Part shown: positions 35,590-42,539 of the stretch, one piece after another | Numbering within the stretch: position 1 is the first letter of the stretch | How the letters are laid out: each line of letters begins with the position of its first letter | Assembly (NCBI GenBank): GCA_039565995.1 | Contig: CP154795.1 | Location: forward strand, 3,038,001-3,102,000 | Direction: 5' to 3' | DNA: 64,000 nucleotides | From: Propionibacteriaceae bacterium ZF39 | GTDB lineage: Bacteria > Actinomycetota > Actinomycetes > Propionibacteriales > Propionibacteriaceae | Translations under genes and position numbers: made by a program | The notes under the pieces: generated by a model | What the model saw: the letters and a program-made list of their open reading frames with translations, nothing else | Databases searched by the model: none | What the model was told of the DNA's origin: nothing

Positions 35590-35822
35590 AGATCCGCTGC
35601 CTGCGGGAGCGACCGGCTCACGACGGGCTCGAACTCGACGTCCTCATCCATCCGGAGGATTTCCACGAGCGATCGCCGCTCCTTCAACCTCCGATATTCC
35701 TCGATCGACAGCAGCACGAACGCAGCCTCGCCCCGATCCGTGATGACCACCGGACCAGCCTGGGCTGCCCGCTTCGCACCACTCACGTCCTGATTGAATT
35801 CCCGCGCACTCATCGTGGTCAT
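35586..35822 (-). CDS. Phd/YefM-type antitoxin
   Basis: A 78-residue antitoxin. It begins MTTMSAREFNQDVSGAKRAA, then GPVVITDRGEAAFVLLSIEE, the Phd/YefM DNA-binding fold. A C-terminal tail (VEILRMDEDVEFEPVVSR) should block the toxin. ATG 35822 is preferred over an upstream in-frame codon, with AGGAGGTT about 6 nt before it. The pair probably represses its own promoter, in the AT-rich stretch at 35840-35870. Confidence 0.9.
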   Translation of the reverse strand: MTTMSAREFNQDVSGAKRAAQAGPVVITDRGEAAFVLLSIEEYRRLKERRSLVEILRMDEDVEFEPVVSRSLPQAADL

Positions 35823-35924
35823 TCGAACCTCCTGTAGCAACGTAACTACATTTTACATGTGTAGACATTGACCGACCAGATCTAGAGTCGGTGGGTACTG
35901 AGTCGCGATCACAAAGGACAACCG

Positions 35925-37100
35925 ATGCTTGAGCACGCCATCTGGTGGCACGTCTACCCGCTGGGCGCCTGCGGTGCGCCCATCCGTGGCGAGCGCGATG
36001 CAGCCGGGCAGGAAGCGCACCGACTGCGGCGCCTGCTGCCGTGGCTCGACCATGTTGTCCGGCTGGGCGCGAACGGTCTGCTCCTCGGCCCGATTTTCCA
36101 GTCGACCACACATGGGTACGACACGGTCGACCATCACCGCATCGACTCCCGACTGGGCACCGAAGCCGACTTCGACGATCTCGTTGCTGCAGCGTCCGAG
36201 CGCGGCATCGCGGTCATGTTGGACGGGGTGTTCAATCACGTCTCGCGCGAGCACCCGATCGTTCGCGAACACCCGGAGATGATCGCCTGGCGCGACGGCC
36301 ACCCGCTCGGCTGGGAGGGCAACTTCGACCTCGTCCAGCTCGACCACTCCAAACCGGCGGTCGCAGACCTGGTCGTCGACGTCATGACGCACTGGCTCGA
36401 ACGCGGCATCGCCGGGTGGCGCCTGGACGCCGCGTACAGCGTCCCCACCTGGTTCTGGGCCCGGGTCTCGGAGCGCGTACGCGAGCGGTTCCCGGACGCG
36501 ATCCTGCTCGGCGAGATGATCCACGGTGACTACGCGGAGTTCGCTCGCGACGGAGGCCTCACCACGATCACGCAGTACGAGCTGTGGAAGGCCCTCTGGA
36601 GCAGCATCCTCGACACCAACGCCTGGGAACTCGCACACGCGATCGAGCGCCACGATGCGTACGCCGCCACCTTCATCCCGCAGACCTTCGTCGGCAACCA
36701 CGACGTCACCCGCATCGCGACCCGCGTCGGGCACGATGGAGCCGCTCTCGCCTTGGCCGCACTGATGACCCTCCCCGGCAGCCCTTCGATCTACTACGGC
36801 GACGAGCTCGGCTGGACGGGGACCAAGTACGAACGCGCAGGCGGAGACGACGAAGTACGCGTTGCCCTGCCGGAGCTGCCGGACGAATGCCACTCGCCGG
36901 TCTTCGAAATGCACCAACGCGTCATCGGCTGGCGCCGGCGCCACGCATGGGTGGCGACCGGACGCGTGAGCGTACTGGAGAAAACCGACTCCACCCTCGC
37001 CTGGGAGGTCACCAACGGCGATCAGTCAGTGCGCGTCGACGTCGACCTGGCAGCTCGGCGCCTCGTCGCCGGTGGGGACGACACCCTCCATGTTGGCTGA
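35925..37100 (+). CDS. GH13 alpha-amylase family protein
   Basis: A 391-residue cytosolic (no signal peptide) alpha-amylase-fold enzyme. The catalytic set is visible: nucleophile D168 in GWRLDAAYS, acid/base E197 in LLGEMIHGD, and transition-state Asp D260 in VGNHDVTR. Region I is LDGVFNHVS. It is shorter than most maltose- or trehalose-acting GH13 enzymes and has only a short C-terminal beta part, so it could be a small glucosidase or a maltogenic enzyme. AAAGGA lies 7 nt before the ATG. No sugar transport genes are next to it. Confidence 0.9.
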   Translation: MLEHAIWWHVYPLGACGAPIRGERDAAGQEAHRLRRLLPWLDHVVRLGANGLLLGPIFQSTTHGYDTVDHHRIDSRLGTEADFDDLVAAASERGIAVMLDGVFNHVSREHPIVREHPEMIAWRDGHPLGWEGNFDLVQLDHSKPAVADLVVDVMTHWLERGIAGWRLDAAYSVPTWFWARVSERVRERFPDAILLGEMIHGDYAEFARDGGLTTITQYELWKALWSSILDTNAWELAHAIERHDAYAATFIPQTFVGNHDVTRIATRVGHDGAALALAALMTLPGSPSIYYGDELGWTGTKYERAGGDDEVRVALPELPDECHSPVFEMHQRVIGWRRRHAWVATGRVSVLEKTDSTLAWEVTNGDQSVRVDVDLAARRLVAGGDDTLHVG

Positions 37101-37129
37101 GCCGCTGGCGGCCCCCGTCGAGGAACGAG

Positions 37130-37618
37130 TCACTTTCGCTCCGCAAGGATCTGCTCGACCAGGATGTCCGCATGCCCTGCGTGCTGGGCCAGTTCGCGGA
37201 CACAGTGAGTCAGCACCCACCTGAGCGATAGCTGGCCCATCACCGGATGAATGCAGGTCTCGTCCAGATCCAGGCGGGAGATCACCTGATCGGCCATGGC
37301 CACGGCACGTTCATGGGCATGCGCCAGTCCGGCAAGAGTGTCGCCGGGCTCGAGGGAGAAGCTCTCGTCCACGGTCTCGGGAATGCCTGCCTCGGCGCGC
37401 GTCCGGCCGCCGAATCGGCAAACGAACCAGACCGTCTCGACGAAGACCGCATGCTTCAGAAGACCCATCGGGGTCGTGAGGGATGGGACGAGCCGGCGCC
37501 TGGCCTGCTCGTCGTCGAGCTCCAGGACCTTTTCACGCAGCACACGTCGGTGTTCATCGAGGAAGGCGAGGAGTACGCCGCGCTCATCCCCCGTGGCCGC
37601 ATCAAGAGCATTGACCAT
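37130..37618 (-). CDS. DinB family protein (DUF664)
   Basis: A 162-residue four-helix bundle. Likely metal ligands are His residues in GLLKHAVFVETVWF and HCVRELAQHAGHADILVEQI, where the HxxxH ending is typical. Actinobacterial members of the group are often mycothiol- or bacillithiol-linked transferases, but the substrate is not known. The ATG at 37618 is preferred over upstream in-frame codons that run into the divergent DUF1989 gene. Confidence 0.85.
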   Translation of the reverse strand: MVNALDAATGDERGVLLAFLDEHRRVLREKVLELDDEQARRRLVPSLTTPMGLLKHAVFVETVWFVCRFGGRTRAEAGIPETVDESFSLEPGDTLAGLAHAHERAVAMADQVISRLDLDETCIHPVMGQLSLRWVLTHCVRELAQHAGHADILVEQILAERK

Positions 37619-37665
37619 GATCGCCTCCGCCTCGTGTCGTGGTCTCCACCAGTACCCTTCCTTCC

Positions 37666-38286
37666 ATGCCCGCACCTGCTCCATCGTCCGATCGGCGTGT
37701 CACGATCCCACCGTTCTCCGGCGATGTCATCGAAATGCTTCCTGGCCAGATCCTGACCATCATCGACGATGAAGGCGGGCAGGTCGTCGACTTCTTCGCG
37801 GAGTCAGCCGCTGATCCCGATGAGGTTCTCTCGAGCGGCGTCACCATCGACTGCAATGAATCGCTCAGACTCAATGTCGGCCACACGCTCTACTCCGACC
37901 GTTATCGGCCCATGTTCGAACTCGTCGAGGACACGGTCGGAGAGCATGACCTGTTCCACCCCTGCTGCCGCCCGGAGATGTACGACCACTTCTACGACAA
38001 CGGCGCCGGCCACCCGTCCTGCCTGAACAACCTCAACACGGCCCTGGGCCGAGAGCGCAGCGCCATCACGCCGGTCAACCTCTTCATGCACACAGTCATC
38101 CATCCCGACATGACCATTTCCGTCGAGGAGCCCCTGTCCAAGGCGGGCGACCACGTCACCCTGGTCGCCCGAATGCCTCTCCGCGTCGCCCTCGCCGCCT
38201 GCAGCGTCACCGAGAGCAAGTGCAACAGCGGACGCTCGACCTCCATCACCGCGATCGTGTCGACTCCCACCGCAGACGAAAGCTAG
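37666..38286 (+). CDS. DUF1989 (urea carboxylase-associated) family protein
   Basis: A 206-residue protein with the family pattern GQILTIIDDEGGQVVDFFAE, LRLNVGHTLYSDR, HDLFHPCCRPEMYDHFY, and a Cys/Asn-rich CNSGRSTSI end. Members associate with urea/allophanate or ethanolamine pathways, and none of those genes are here. TACCCT lies 7 nt before the ATG (leaderless). It is divergent from the DinB gene. Confidence 0.85.
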   Translation: MPAPAPSSDRRVTIPPFSGDVIEMLPGQILTIIDDEGGQVVDFFAESAADPDEVLSSGVTIDCNESLRLNVGHTLYSDRYRPMFELVEDTVGEHDLFHPCCRPEMYDHFYDNGAGHPSCLNNLNTALGRERSAITPVNLFMHTVIHPDMTISVEEPLSKAGDHVTLVARMPLRVALAACSVTESKCNSGRSTSITAIVSTPTADES

Positions 38287-38322
38287 CGTCCGGGACCCAG
38301 ATTCGGACTGGAGGATGAGCGA

Positions 38323-38844
38323 GTGACGTCACCCATCCACGACTGGGAGGACCGTGTCGCCGACCTCTGGGATCGGTTCGATTCGCTCGAGCCCGACGAG
38401 GGCATCGCAGCGATGCGCAGCCTTGCGGCCGAATGCCCAGCCACCGACGGTCGCGCAGCCTTCGAACTCGCCGGGATGTATGACTCGATGGGCTACGAGG
38501 CCGAAGCCGGGAACGCGTACGAGCAAGCACTGAGGCTCGGGCTCGATGAGGCTCGTCACGCCCAACTCGCAGTCCAATACGGATCGACCTTGCGCAACCT
38601 GGGCCGCCTTGACGAGGCAATCAGCATCTTGGAATCTGCTCCGGCGCATGAGTCCACCGGTACTGCACCCCGTGTCGTGTTGGCCTTGGCTCTCCACAGC
38701 GCTGGACGCAAGGACGAAGCCCTGCGCGTCGCGCTCGAAGCCCAGATCGACAGCCTGCCTCGATACCAGCGCTCGATGCGCAACTACGCCGCTGAATTAA
38801 CCAAGCCGACCGCTTCAGCGGCTCGCGCCGCTCATTCGACATAG
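38323..38844 (+). CDS. Tetratricopeptide-repeat protein
   Basis: A 173-residue helical protein with TPR-like units (AAFELAGMYDSMGYEAEAGN, LAVQYGSTLRNLGRLDEAIS, LALALHSAGRKDEALRVALE). TPR folds usually bind partner proteins. GGAGG lies about 8 nt before the GTG. Its last 70 bp are repeated at 40471-40540, where no complete gene exists. Its 3' end overlaps the convergent DUF4262 gene by 13 nt. Confidence 0.8.
   Translation: MTSPIHDWEDRVADLWDRFDSLEPDEGIAAMRSLAAECPATDGRAAFELAGMYDSMGYEAEAGNAYEQALRLGLDEARHAQLAVQYGSTLRNLGRLDEAISILESAPAHESTGTAPRVVLALALHSAGRKDEALRVALEAQIDSLPRYQRSMRNYAAELTKPTASAARAAHST
38757..38826 (+). repeat. 70-bp direct repeat, copy 1 (end of the TPR gene)
   Basis: The first 39 bases from GCCTCGATACCAGCGCTCGA onward are identical to 40471-40509, and the rest has scattered mismatches. 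Copy 1 encodes the C-terminal PRYQRSMRNYAAELT of the TPR protein. Confidence 0.85.
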
Positions 38845-39315
38845 TCCCCCGGGCGCGGCTGCAAGGTGGGCGGATACGGATAGCCCGGATCCCAGGGGAA
38901 GGCACCGTCCACATCCCAGGTGAGCTGATATGCGGGGACGGAGGCCTCGCGCGGTCTCTGATAGTGGCGGTTGGCCGCGTACAGCGCAGCGCCGGGGTCG
39001 GGGAATGTCTCCACCAGGAAGCGGGGGCCACCGTGGCGCCTGAACGAGCTGCCCCGGCATCAGGTCTTCACCTCGGCGAATCCGATCGAAGAACCAGTTG
39101 AGGGTGTGCCCCGCTGACTCATGGTCAAGCCCGAAGACAATCAACTCCGGATGCCCGAGCCCGAAGAGCCCGACTGTGTAACAGAACGGCGGGCCTTGGC
39201 CGTCCCCGTGAATAGCCTGCAGGAAACAGCCGTGGCGACGGATGATCTCGGTGACACGGCGATCCTCTTGGTCGTTCCAGGCGATGATCTGTTCGGCTTT
39301 GTCGAAATCGGTCAT
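38832..39315 (-). pseudogene. DUF4262 domain protein with apparent frameshift
   Basis: The N-terminal part matches DUF4262: IIRRHGCFLQAIHGDGQGPP, FCYTVGLFGLGHPELIVFGL, and LNWFFDRIRRGEDLMPGQLV. After QLV the frame goes wrong. The expected ending (ETFPDPGAALYAANRHYQRP and AYQLTWDVDGAFPWDPGYP) continues in another frame to a stop at 38832. One extra base (or two missing) near 39040-39048 explains it. As written the protein would end at 38815. It may be a sequence error. The function of the family is unknown. Confidence 0.75.
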
Positions 39316-39394
39316 GCCCGCACCGTAGGGGTAGCCACCGACATTTCCCGCTGCTGCCGGGCAACCCATGTGGGCCGTGAGTAGGTTTGCGCCC

Positions 39395-39865
39395 ATGGGT
39401 CATGAGATCGACTTCGTGAATGTCTCGACTGCGGGACTGGAGACTTCGCCACACGCTGAGGCACTGGCCGGTCTGCGTGCCAACGAGGCGCGTTACTTCA
39501 AGAACAAGTACGACCACGTATTCGCGACTGTGCCGGCAGCCGAGACGTCCGAGGTCGTGGCGTGGGTGGAGCGCATTCTGGCCGAGGAACGTGGCCTGGT
39601 GATCGCCTCGCCGCCGCTGGAGGTCAGCGTGGCCGACGTCGACGGGATCGACTGGATCCACGTGTTCTATGAGTCCGGTCTCGGCCTCAACGTGCTCTAC
39701 ACGCGCGCAGACGGGGGCAAGCGAGCGGTGGGGTTCAAGCTGCCTGACGGCATGGACGCGCCCGAGGAGCTCAACTCGTTCAAGTGGGCACGGCAGAAGT
39801 CGAAGCTGGCCGGCACGATTCGCGGCTCATACTTCGTGATCAAGGGCGAGCACCCCAGGTCATGA
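39395..39865 (+). CDS. Protein of unknown function
   Basis: A 156-residue protein with no motif I recognise. It has a mixed alpha/beta composition (EARYFKNKYDHVFATVPAAE, LEVSVADVDGIDWIHVFYES) and a basic end (KWARQKSKLAGTIRGSYFVI). No signal peptide or membrane helix is present. The ATG at 39395 is supported by TAGGTT 7 nt upstream, so it is probably leaderless and real. Confidence 0.65.
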   Translation: MGHEIDFVNVSTAGLETSPHAEALAGLRANEARYFKNKYDHVFATVPAAETSEVVAWVERILAEERGLVIASPPLEVSVADVDGIDWIHVFYESGLGLNVLYTRADGGKRAVGFKLPDGMDAPEELNSFKWARQKSKLAGTIRGSYFVIKGEHPRS

Positions 39866-39906
39866 TCACCGGACGCCGGCCTGACGAATCGGCTTAGGAC
39901 CCGTCC

Positions 39907-40326
39907 ATGAGCGAGCGTGACGAACGGTCCCCGGTTTGGGGCATCGAGTGGGACTTTCTGGCGGTCGACGCCGACGGGCGGGTCGCTTGCTTGTCGAGTG
40001 CTGGGTTCGGGCCGATACCCGACCGTGTCCTCGCACATCAGCTGCTCGTTGAGCGCGCGATGGCCGAGGTCGAGGACCTGCCTGTACTTGGTCCCGCAGA
40101 GGATCGACGCGACACGGATGACCGGGCAGGGAACTACGCAGACTGGTTCAGGATGAGTGAGTGCGGACTGTTCGCCTACGACTGGCACAACGGGGCGTAC
40201 CGACTTGTGTCGGCACCCACCAAAGGGGTCGAGCCATCGGCCCTCAGCTCCACGATCCGCCAAGCTGCCAACCTGCTGGCCCTGCCCTTGCGGTTCGCCG
40301 AAGAGCCGTGCCTCAATGTTGAGTAA
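39907..40326 (+). CDS. Protein of unknown function
   Basis: A 139-residue protein beginning with an acidic, Trp-rich region (WGIEWDFLAVDADGRVACLS, then GFGPIPD) and with YADWFRMSECGLFAYDWHNG later. The opening resembles small actinobacterial proteins of unknown role, sometimes found near toxin-immunity genes. TAGGAC lies 6 nt upstream of the ATG. The following remnant frame starts in its stop codon (TAATG). Confidence 0.6.
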   Translation: MSERDERSPVWGIEWDFLAVDADGRVACLSSAGFGPIPDRVLAHQLLVERAMAEVEDLPVLGPAEDRRDTDDRAGNYADWFRMSECGLFAYDWHNGAYRLVSAPTKGVEPSALSSTIRQAANLLALPLRFAEEPCLNVE

Positions 40327-40514
40327 TGACCAGGAGCATGCAGTCAACGGTGTCCGTTACGGACGGAATGATCCAAACGCTGACCGACGAGGCAGAGCGC
40401 GGCGACAACGTGGATGCCCCGCGCAAGAGCGGCCTCAACCCCAAGGGCAACGGACCGGCGAGTGGGTGGCGCCTCGATACCAGCGCTCGATGCGCAACTA
40501 CGCCGCTGAGTTGA
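40326..40514 (+). pseudogene. Ribbon-helix-helix (CopG-type) antitoxin remnant joined to a copied TPR tail
   Basis: The frame TDGMIQTLTDEAERGDNVDA, then PRKSGLNPKGNGPASG, matches the linker that comes before the ribbon-helix-helix in CopG-like antitoxins. At the point where the ribbon-helix-helix should begin (about 40471), the sequence switches to the copied TPR-gene tail, in a different frame from that gene. So the DNA-binding part is lost. No toxin gene is adjacent. Between 40553 and 40770 I see nothing further. Confidence 0.5.
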
Positions 40515-40540
40515 CCCAGCCGTCCACTTCAGCGGACGCA
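40471..40540 (+). repeat. 70-bp direct repeat, copy 2 (orphan TPR-gene tail)
   Basis: A copy of 38757-38826, with 39 identical bases at its start and an intact frame (PRYQRSMRNYAAELT) that ends at 40552. No TPR gene lies upstream, so this is the scar of a duplicated and then deleted gene. Confidence 0.85.
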
Positions 40541-40770
40541 ATCACGCATTGACCTGAACTACCCTTCAACACCGAGCAGGGGATCCCGGCCAAGCAGCAT
40601 TGCTCCTGGGCGCACGGATTCAGAATGCCGGCGCGCGAGGATCTACTCAGTCGCTTGAGGTTCGCCTTGCGAACAGTAGCGAGACGTGGTGTTCGAGGAC
40701 TGCATTGGCCCAGCGGGGGTCCCGACCGTTTGTCAGGCAGCGGCCGGTCGGTATCGCGTAGGCTGCCACA

Positions 40771-40872
40771 ATGGCGAACACCCTACGACGGCGCCGGGCG
40801 CCGAGGCGGCCTTCAGCGTCGAGGCCGGCCACGCCGACAGGGACCGCGTGCCCGTCGAACGAGTTGCCGTGA
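40771..40872 (+). CDS. Possible 33-residue basic leader peptide
   Basis: The ATG at 40771 follows TAGGCT by 6 nt, the local leaderless promoter form. The frame encodes an Arg/Pro-rich peptide (MANTLRRRRAPRRPSA) and ends in a TGA that overlaps the GTG at 40869. It may start translation of the membrane protein, or it may be its true N-terminus separated by a frameshift. Confidence 0.35.
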   Translation: MANTLRRRRAPRRPSASRPATPTGTACPSNELP

Positions 40873-41207
40873 TTCGACCCGTCGCCACATCGATAATCTC
40901 CGGTCTCGTCATTGCCGTCCTCTCGTTGTGGCTTTGGGTGAGCACCAGCCCCACTTCGGCGCTCATCCTCGGACGCGGATGGGAGCGTTACGGCACACTC
41001 TCCTTTTTGGCGGGACTGTCCCATGGCCTGGCGATGGCGATTGCGACGGTCGGAGTCGCTTCCCGCGTCGAAACGAGGCGCCAAGAGGCCTACCCCGTTG
41101 CGAAGGAGGCGCCAGTATCGGTGAAGGTCGGGATACCACTCCTCATGGCGGCCGTGATCCTCGCGACCGCGGTATTCCCAGTGGCCATTCTTGGCTTGAT
41201 GTCCTGA
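40869..41207 (+). CDS. Small membrane protein of unknown function
   Basis: A 112-residue protein with about three membrane helices: SIISGLVIAVLSLWLWVSTS, LSFLAGLSHGLAMAIATVGV and IPLLMAAVILATAVFPVAIL. No family is recognised. The start is uncertain; the GTG at 40869 is coupled to the short upstream frame, and an in-frame GTG at 40848 is also possible. Confidence 0.55.
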   Translation: MIRPVATSIISGLVIAVLSLWLWVSTSPTSALILGRGWERYGTLSFLAGLSHGLAMAIATVGVASRVETRRQEAYPVAKEAPVSVKVGIPLLMAAVILATAVFPVAILGLMS

Positions 41208-41277
41208 CGGCAACAGCCTCGGCGCGCTCAGGGGACTCGTCCCGCAGCAGCCCGGTCGATGGGGTTCACCGAGTGGG

Positions 41278-41823
41278 TCACCCCTCGGTGCGACGCAGCT
41301 CCTCCTTGGGGTCATCGACGTACCGGTCCGCGTCCTTGTCCACCGGCGTGATCCCGCGGGCTGCGGTGAGCGCCTCGAAGCGAAGGAACTGCACGGCGAT
41401 CTCGTGGCGCTGCTCAAGACTCGCGTTGGCCCGGAAGTCACGGAGGTCCTGGCGCTCCTCCTCGCCCATGTGGTCGGAGTTCGCGACGTCGGCGTCGGTG
41501 ACGGCCTGCCACCACTCGTCCGACCCCACCGTGGCCTCCTCGGCCCGACGCACCGCGTCCCGGATCTTGTTGTGGTCCTTGACCGCGTCCTCGACCTCAC
41601 CCTGGACAGTGCCGTCGTCCGCGTCCGCTGCACCCTCGCCCTTCTTGAGCAGATGCGGGTAGAAGTAGCGCTCCTCACCCTCGGCGTGCGTCTCGAGAAA
41701 GATCGCGAGGCGCTGCCACAGCGCGCTCAGTCCTTCGGTGTCGTCCTTCGGCCACTCCTCGATCTGCGCGAAGAGCCGACGCTGCTGGTCGTGCTGGTTG
41801 AGGATGATCTCGGTGATGTCCAC
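41278..41823 (-). CDS. Hemerythrin domain protein
   Basis: A 181-residue protein with a hemerythrin-like four-helix bundle. Likely di-iron ligands are in LNQHDQQRRLFAQI, FLETHAEGEERYFYPHL (HxxxE then H), and VKDHNKIRDAV, with a later NSDHMGEEE. It would sense or hold O2, NO or iron in the cytosol. A very strong AGGAGGT precedes the GTG at 41823. It is the last chromosomal gene before the mobile element. Confidence 0.88.
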   Translation of the reverse strand: MDITEIILNQHDQQRRLFAQIEEWPKDDTEGLSALWQRLAIFLETHAEGEERYFYPHLLKKGEGAADADDGTVQGEVEDAVKDHNKIRDAVRRAEEATVGSDEWWQAVTDADVANSDHMGEEERQDLRDFRANASLEQRHEIAVQFLRFEALTAARGITPVDKDADRYVDDPKEELRRTEG

Positions 41824-41921
41824 GGTTACCTCCTGCGAAGGGGCTGGTTCAGCGTCCACGCTAGTGGATTGAACCCCGGGGGGCGGGGGCACCTGGACGG
41901 TTCCTTAGACGCTCTCAGGTG

Positions 41922-41945
41922 CTAGACGTTGAAGCGGAACTCGAC
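41922..41945 (-). pseudogene. Displaced native 3' end of ychF
   Basis: On the minus strand this reads VEFRFNV and a TAG stop, the normal C-terminus of YchF. The rest of ychF is 11.2 kb away at 53115-54200, where the last codons are replaced by element sequence. Joining the two at the shared 9-bp repeat restores an uninterrupted DVVEFRFNV ending. Confidence 0.93.
41937..41945. other. Left attachment site of the integrated element (attL-type)
   Basis: GAACTCGAC is identical to 53142-53150. The bases to its left are chromosomal (the ychF tail) and those to its right belong to the element. Inside the element GGACAGAACTAACG (41954-41967) is one arm of the rebuilt attP dyad. Confidence 0.88.
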
Positions 41946-42173
41946 CGCGTTTCGGACAGAACTAACGCGACACTCGCTCATGGCTGCTCATGCGCGCTTG
42001 TTGGTGGGCAACCCCCTCCGTACACTAGGGGGTGCCGCTCCTGGAGCACACGGGCGGCGGCGTTGACTCCCGGTGGGTGACCGGGCGGCTCGGAAGGGTC
42101 GATCGACGTGGCTGGCTCGATCCGCCGATCTGGTGGCGGGAGACCTCGGACGTAGCCAGACCCGAGGCGCGCG

Positions 42174-42193
42174 GTGTGCATCGCACTGCACAC
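42174..42193 (+). promoter_or_regulatory. Palindromic operator candidate before the HTH gene
   Basis: GTGTGCA-TCGCAC-TGCACAC is a perfect 7-bp dyad with a 6-nt spacer. It ends 13 nt before the likely GTG start at 42207, so it may be the autoregulatory site of the Xis-like protein. A further ACCCCCT/AGGGGGT stem lies near 42010-42032. Otherwise 41968-42173 shows no gene. Confidence 0.45.
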
Positions 42194-42206
42194 CTGCGAG
42201 GCCGCC

Positions 42207-42539
42207 GTGGCTCCCCGAGCCAGCTCCCCCAACCCACCTGTCGTCCGCCCTGCCCTCCAGCAGGAGTGGTTCACCCTCCAGGAAGTCGAGCAGCTCGGCT
42301 TCCCGACGTACGCCACGCTTCGGCGCTACATCGCCGATGGCGTCCTGGTCGCCCACAAGATCGGCGGCCGTGTCCGGGTGCACCGCGACGCCCTGGACGC
42401 ACTGCCCCAGCGGATCAACCTCCGCGAGCGGGAGGTCGAGTCCGTCGAGGCCGCCATCGACCGCATCGTCGCGGCTGCACCGGCGCTATCTGATGAGCAG
42501 TGCCGCCGCCTGGCGGCCGCCTTCGGCGGTGCGTCGTGA
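42207..42539 (+). CDS. Xis/AlpA-type helix-turn-helix protein
   Basis: A 110-residue protein with a MerR/excisionase-like winged HTH: WFTLQEVEQLGFPTYATLRR, then YIADGVLVAHKIGGRVRVHR. A helical C-terminus follows. In an integrated element such a protein could direct excision or regulate the polymerase gene. The GTG at 42207 is preferred because the region just before it is a palindrome; an in-frame GTG at 42174 is possible. The stop overlaps the polymerase start (GTGA). Confidence 0.8.
   Translation: MAPRASSPNPPVVRPALQQEWFTLQEVEQLGFPTYATLRRYIADGVLVAHKIGGRVRVHRDALDALPQRINLREREVESVEAAIDRIVAAAPALSDEQCRRLAAAFGGAS

Noticed and set aside
42174-42206. GTG at 42174 as the start of the HTH gene
   Set aside because: This segment is a perfect GTGTGCA/TGCACAC palindrome that looks like an operator; the GTG at 42207 gives a normal HTH N-terminus.
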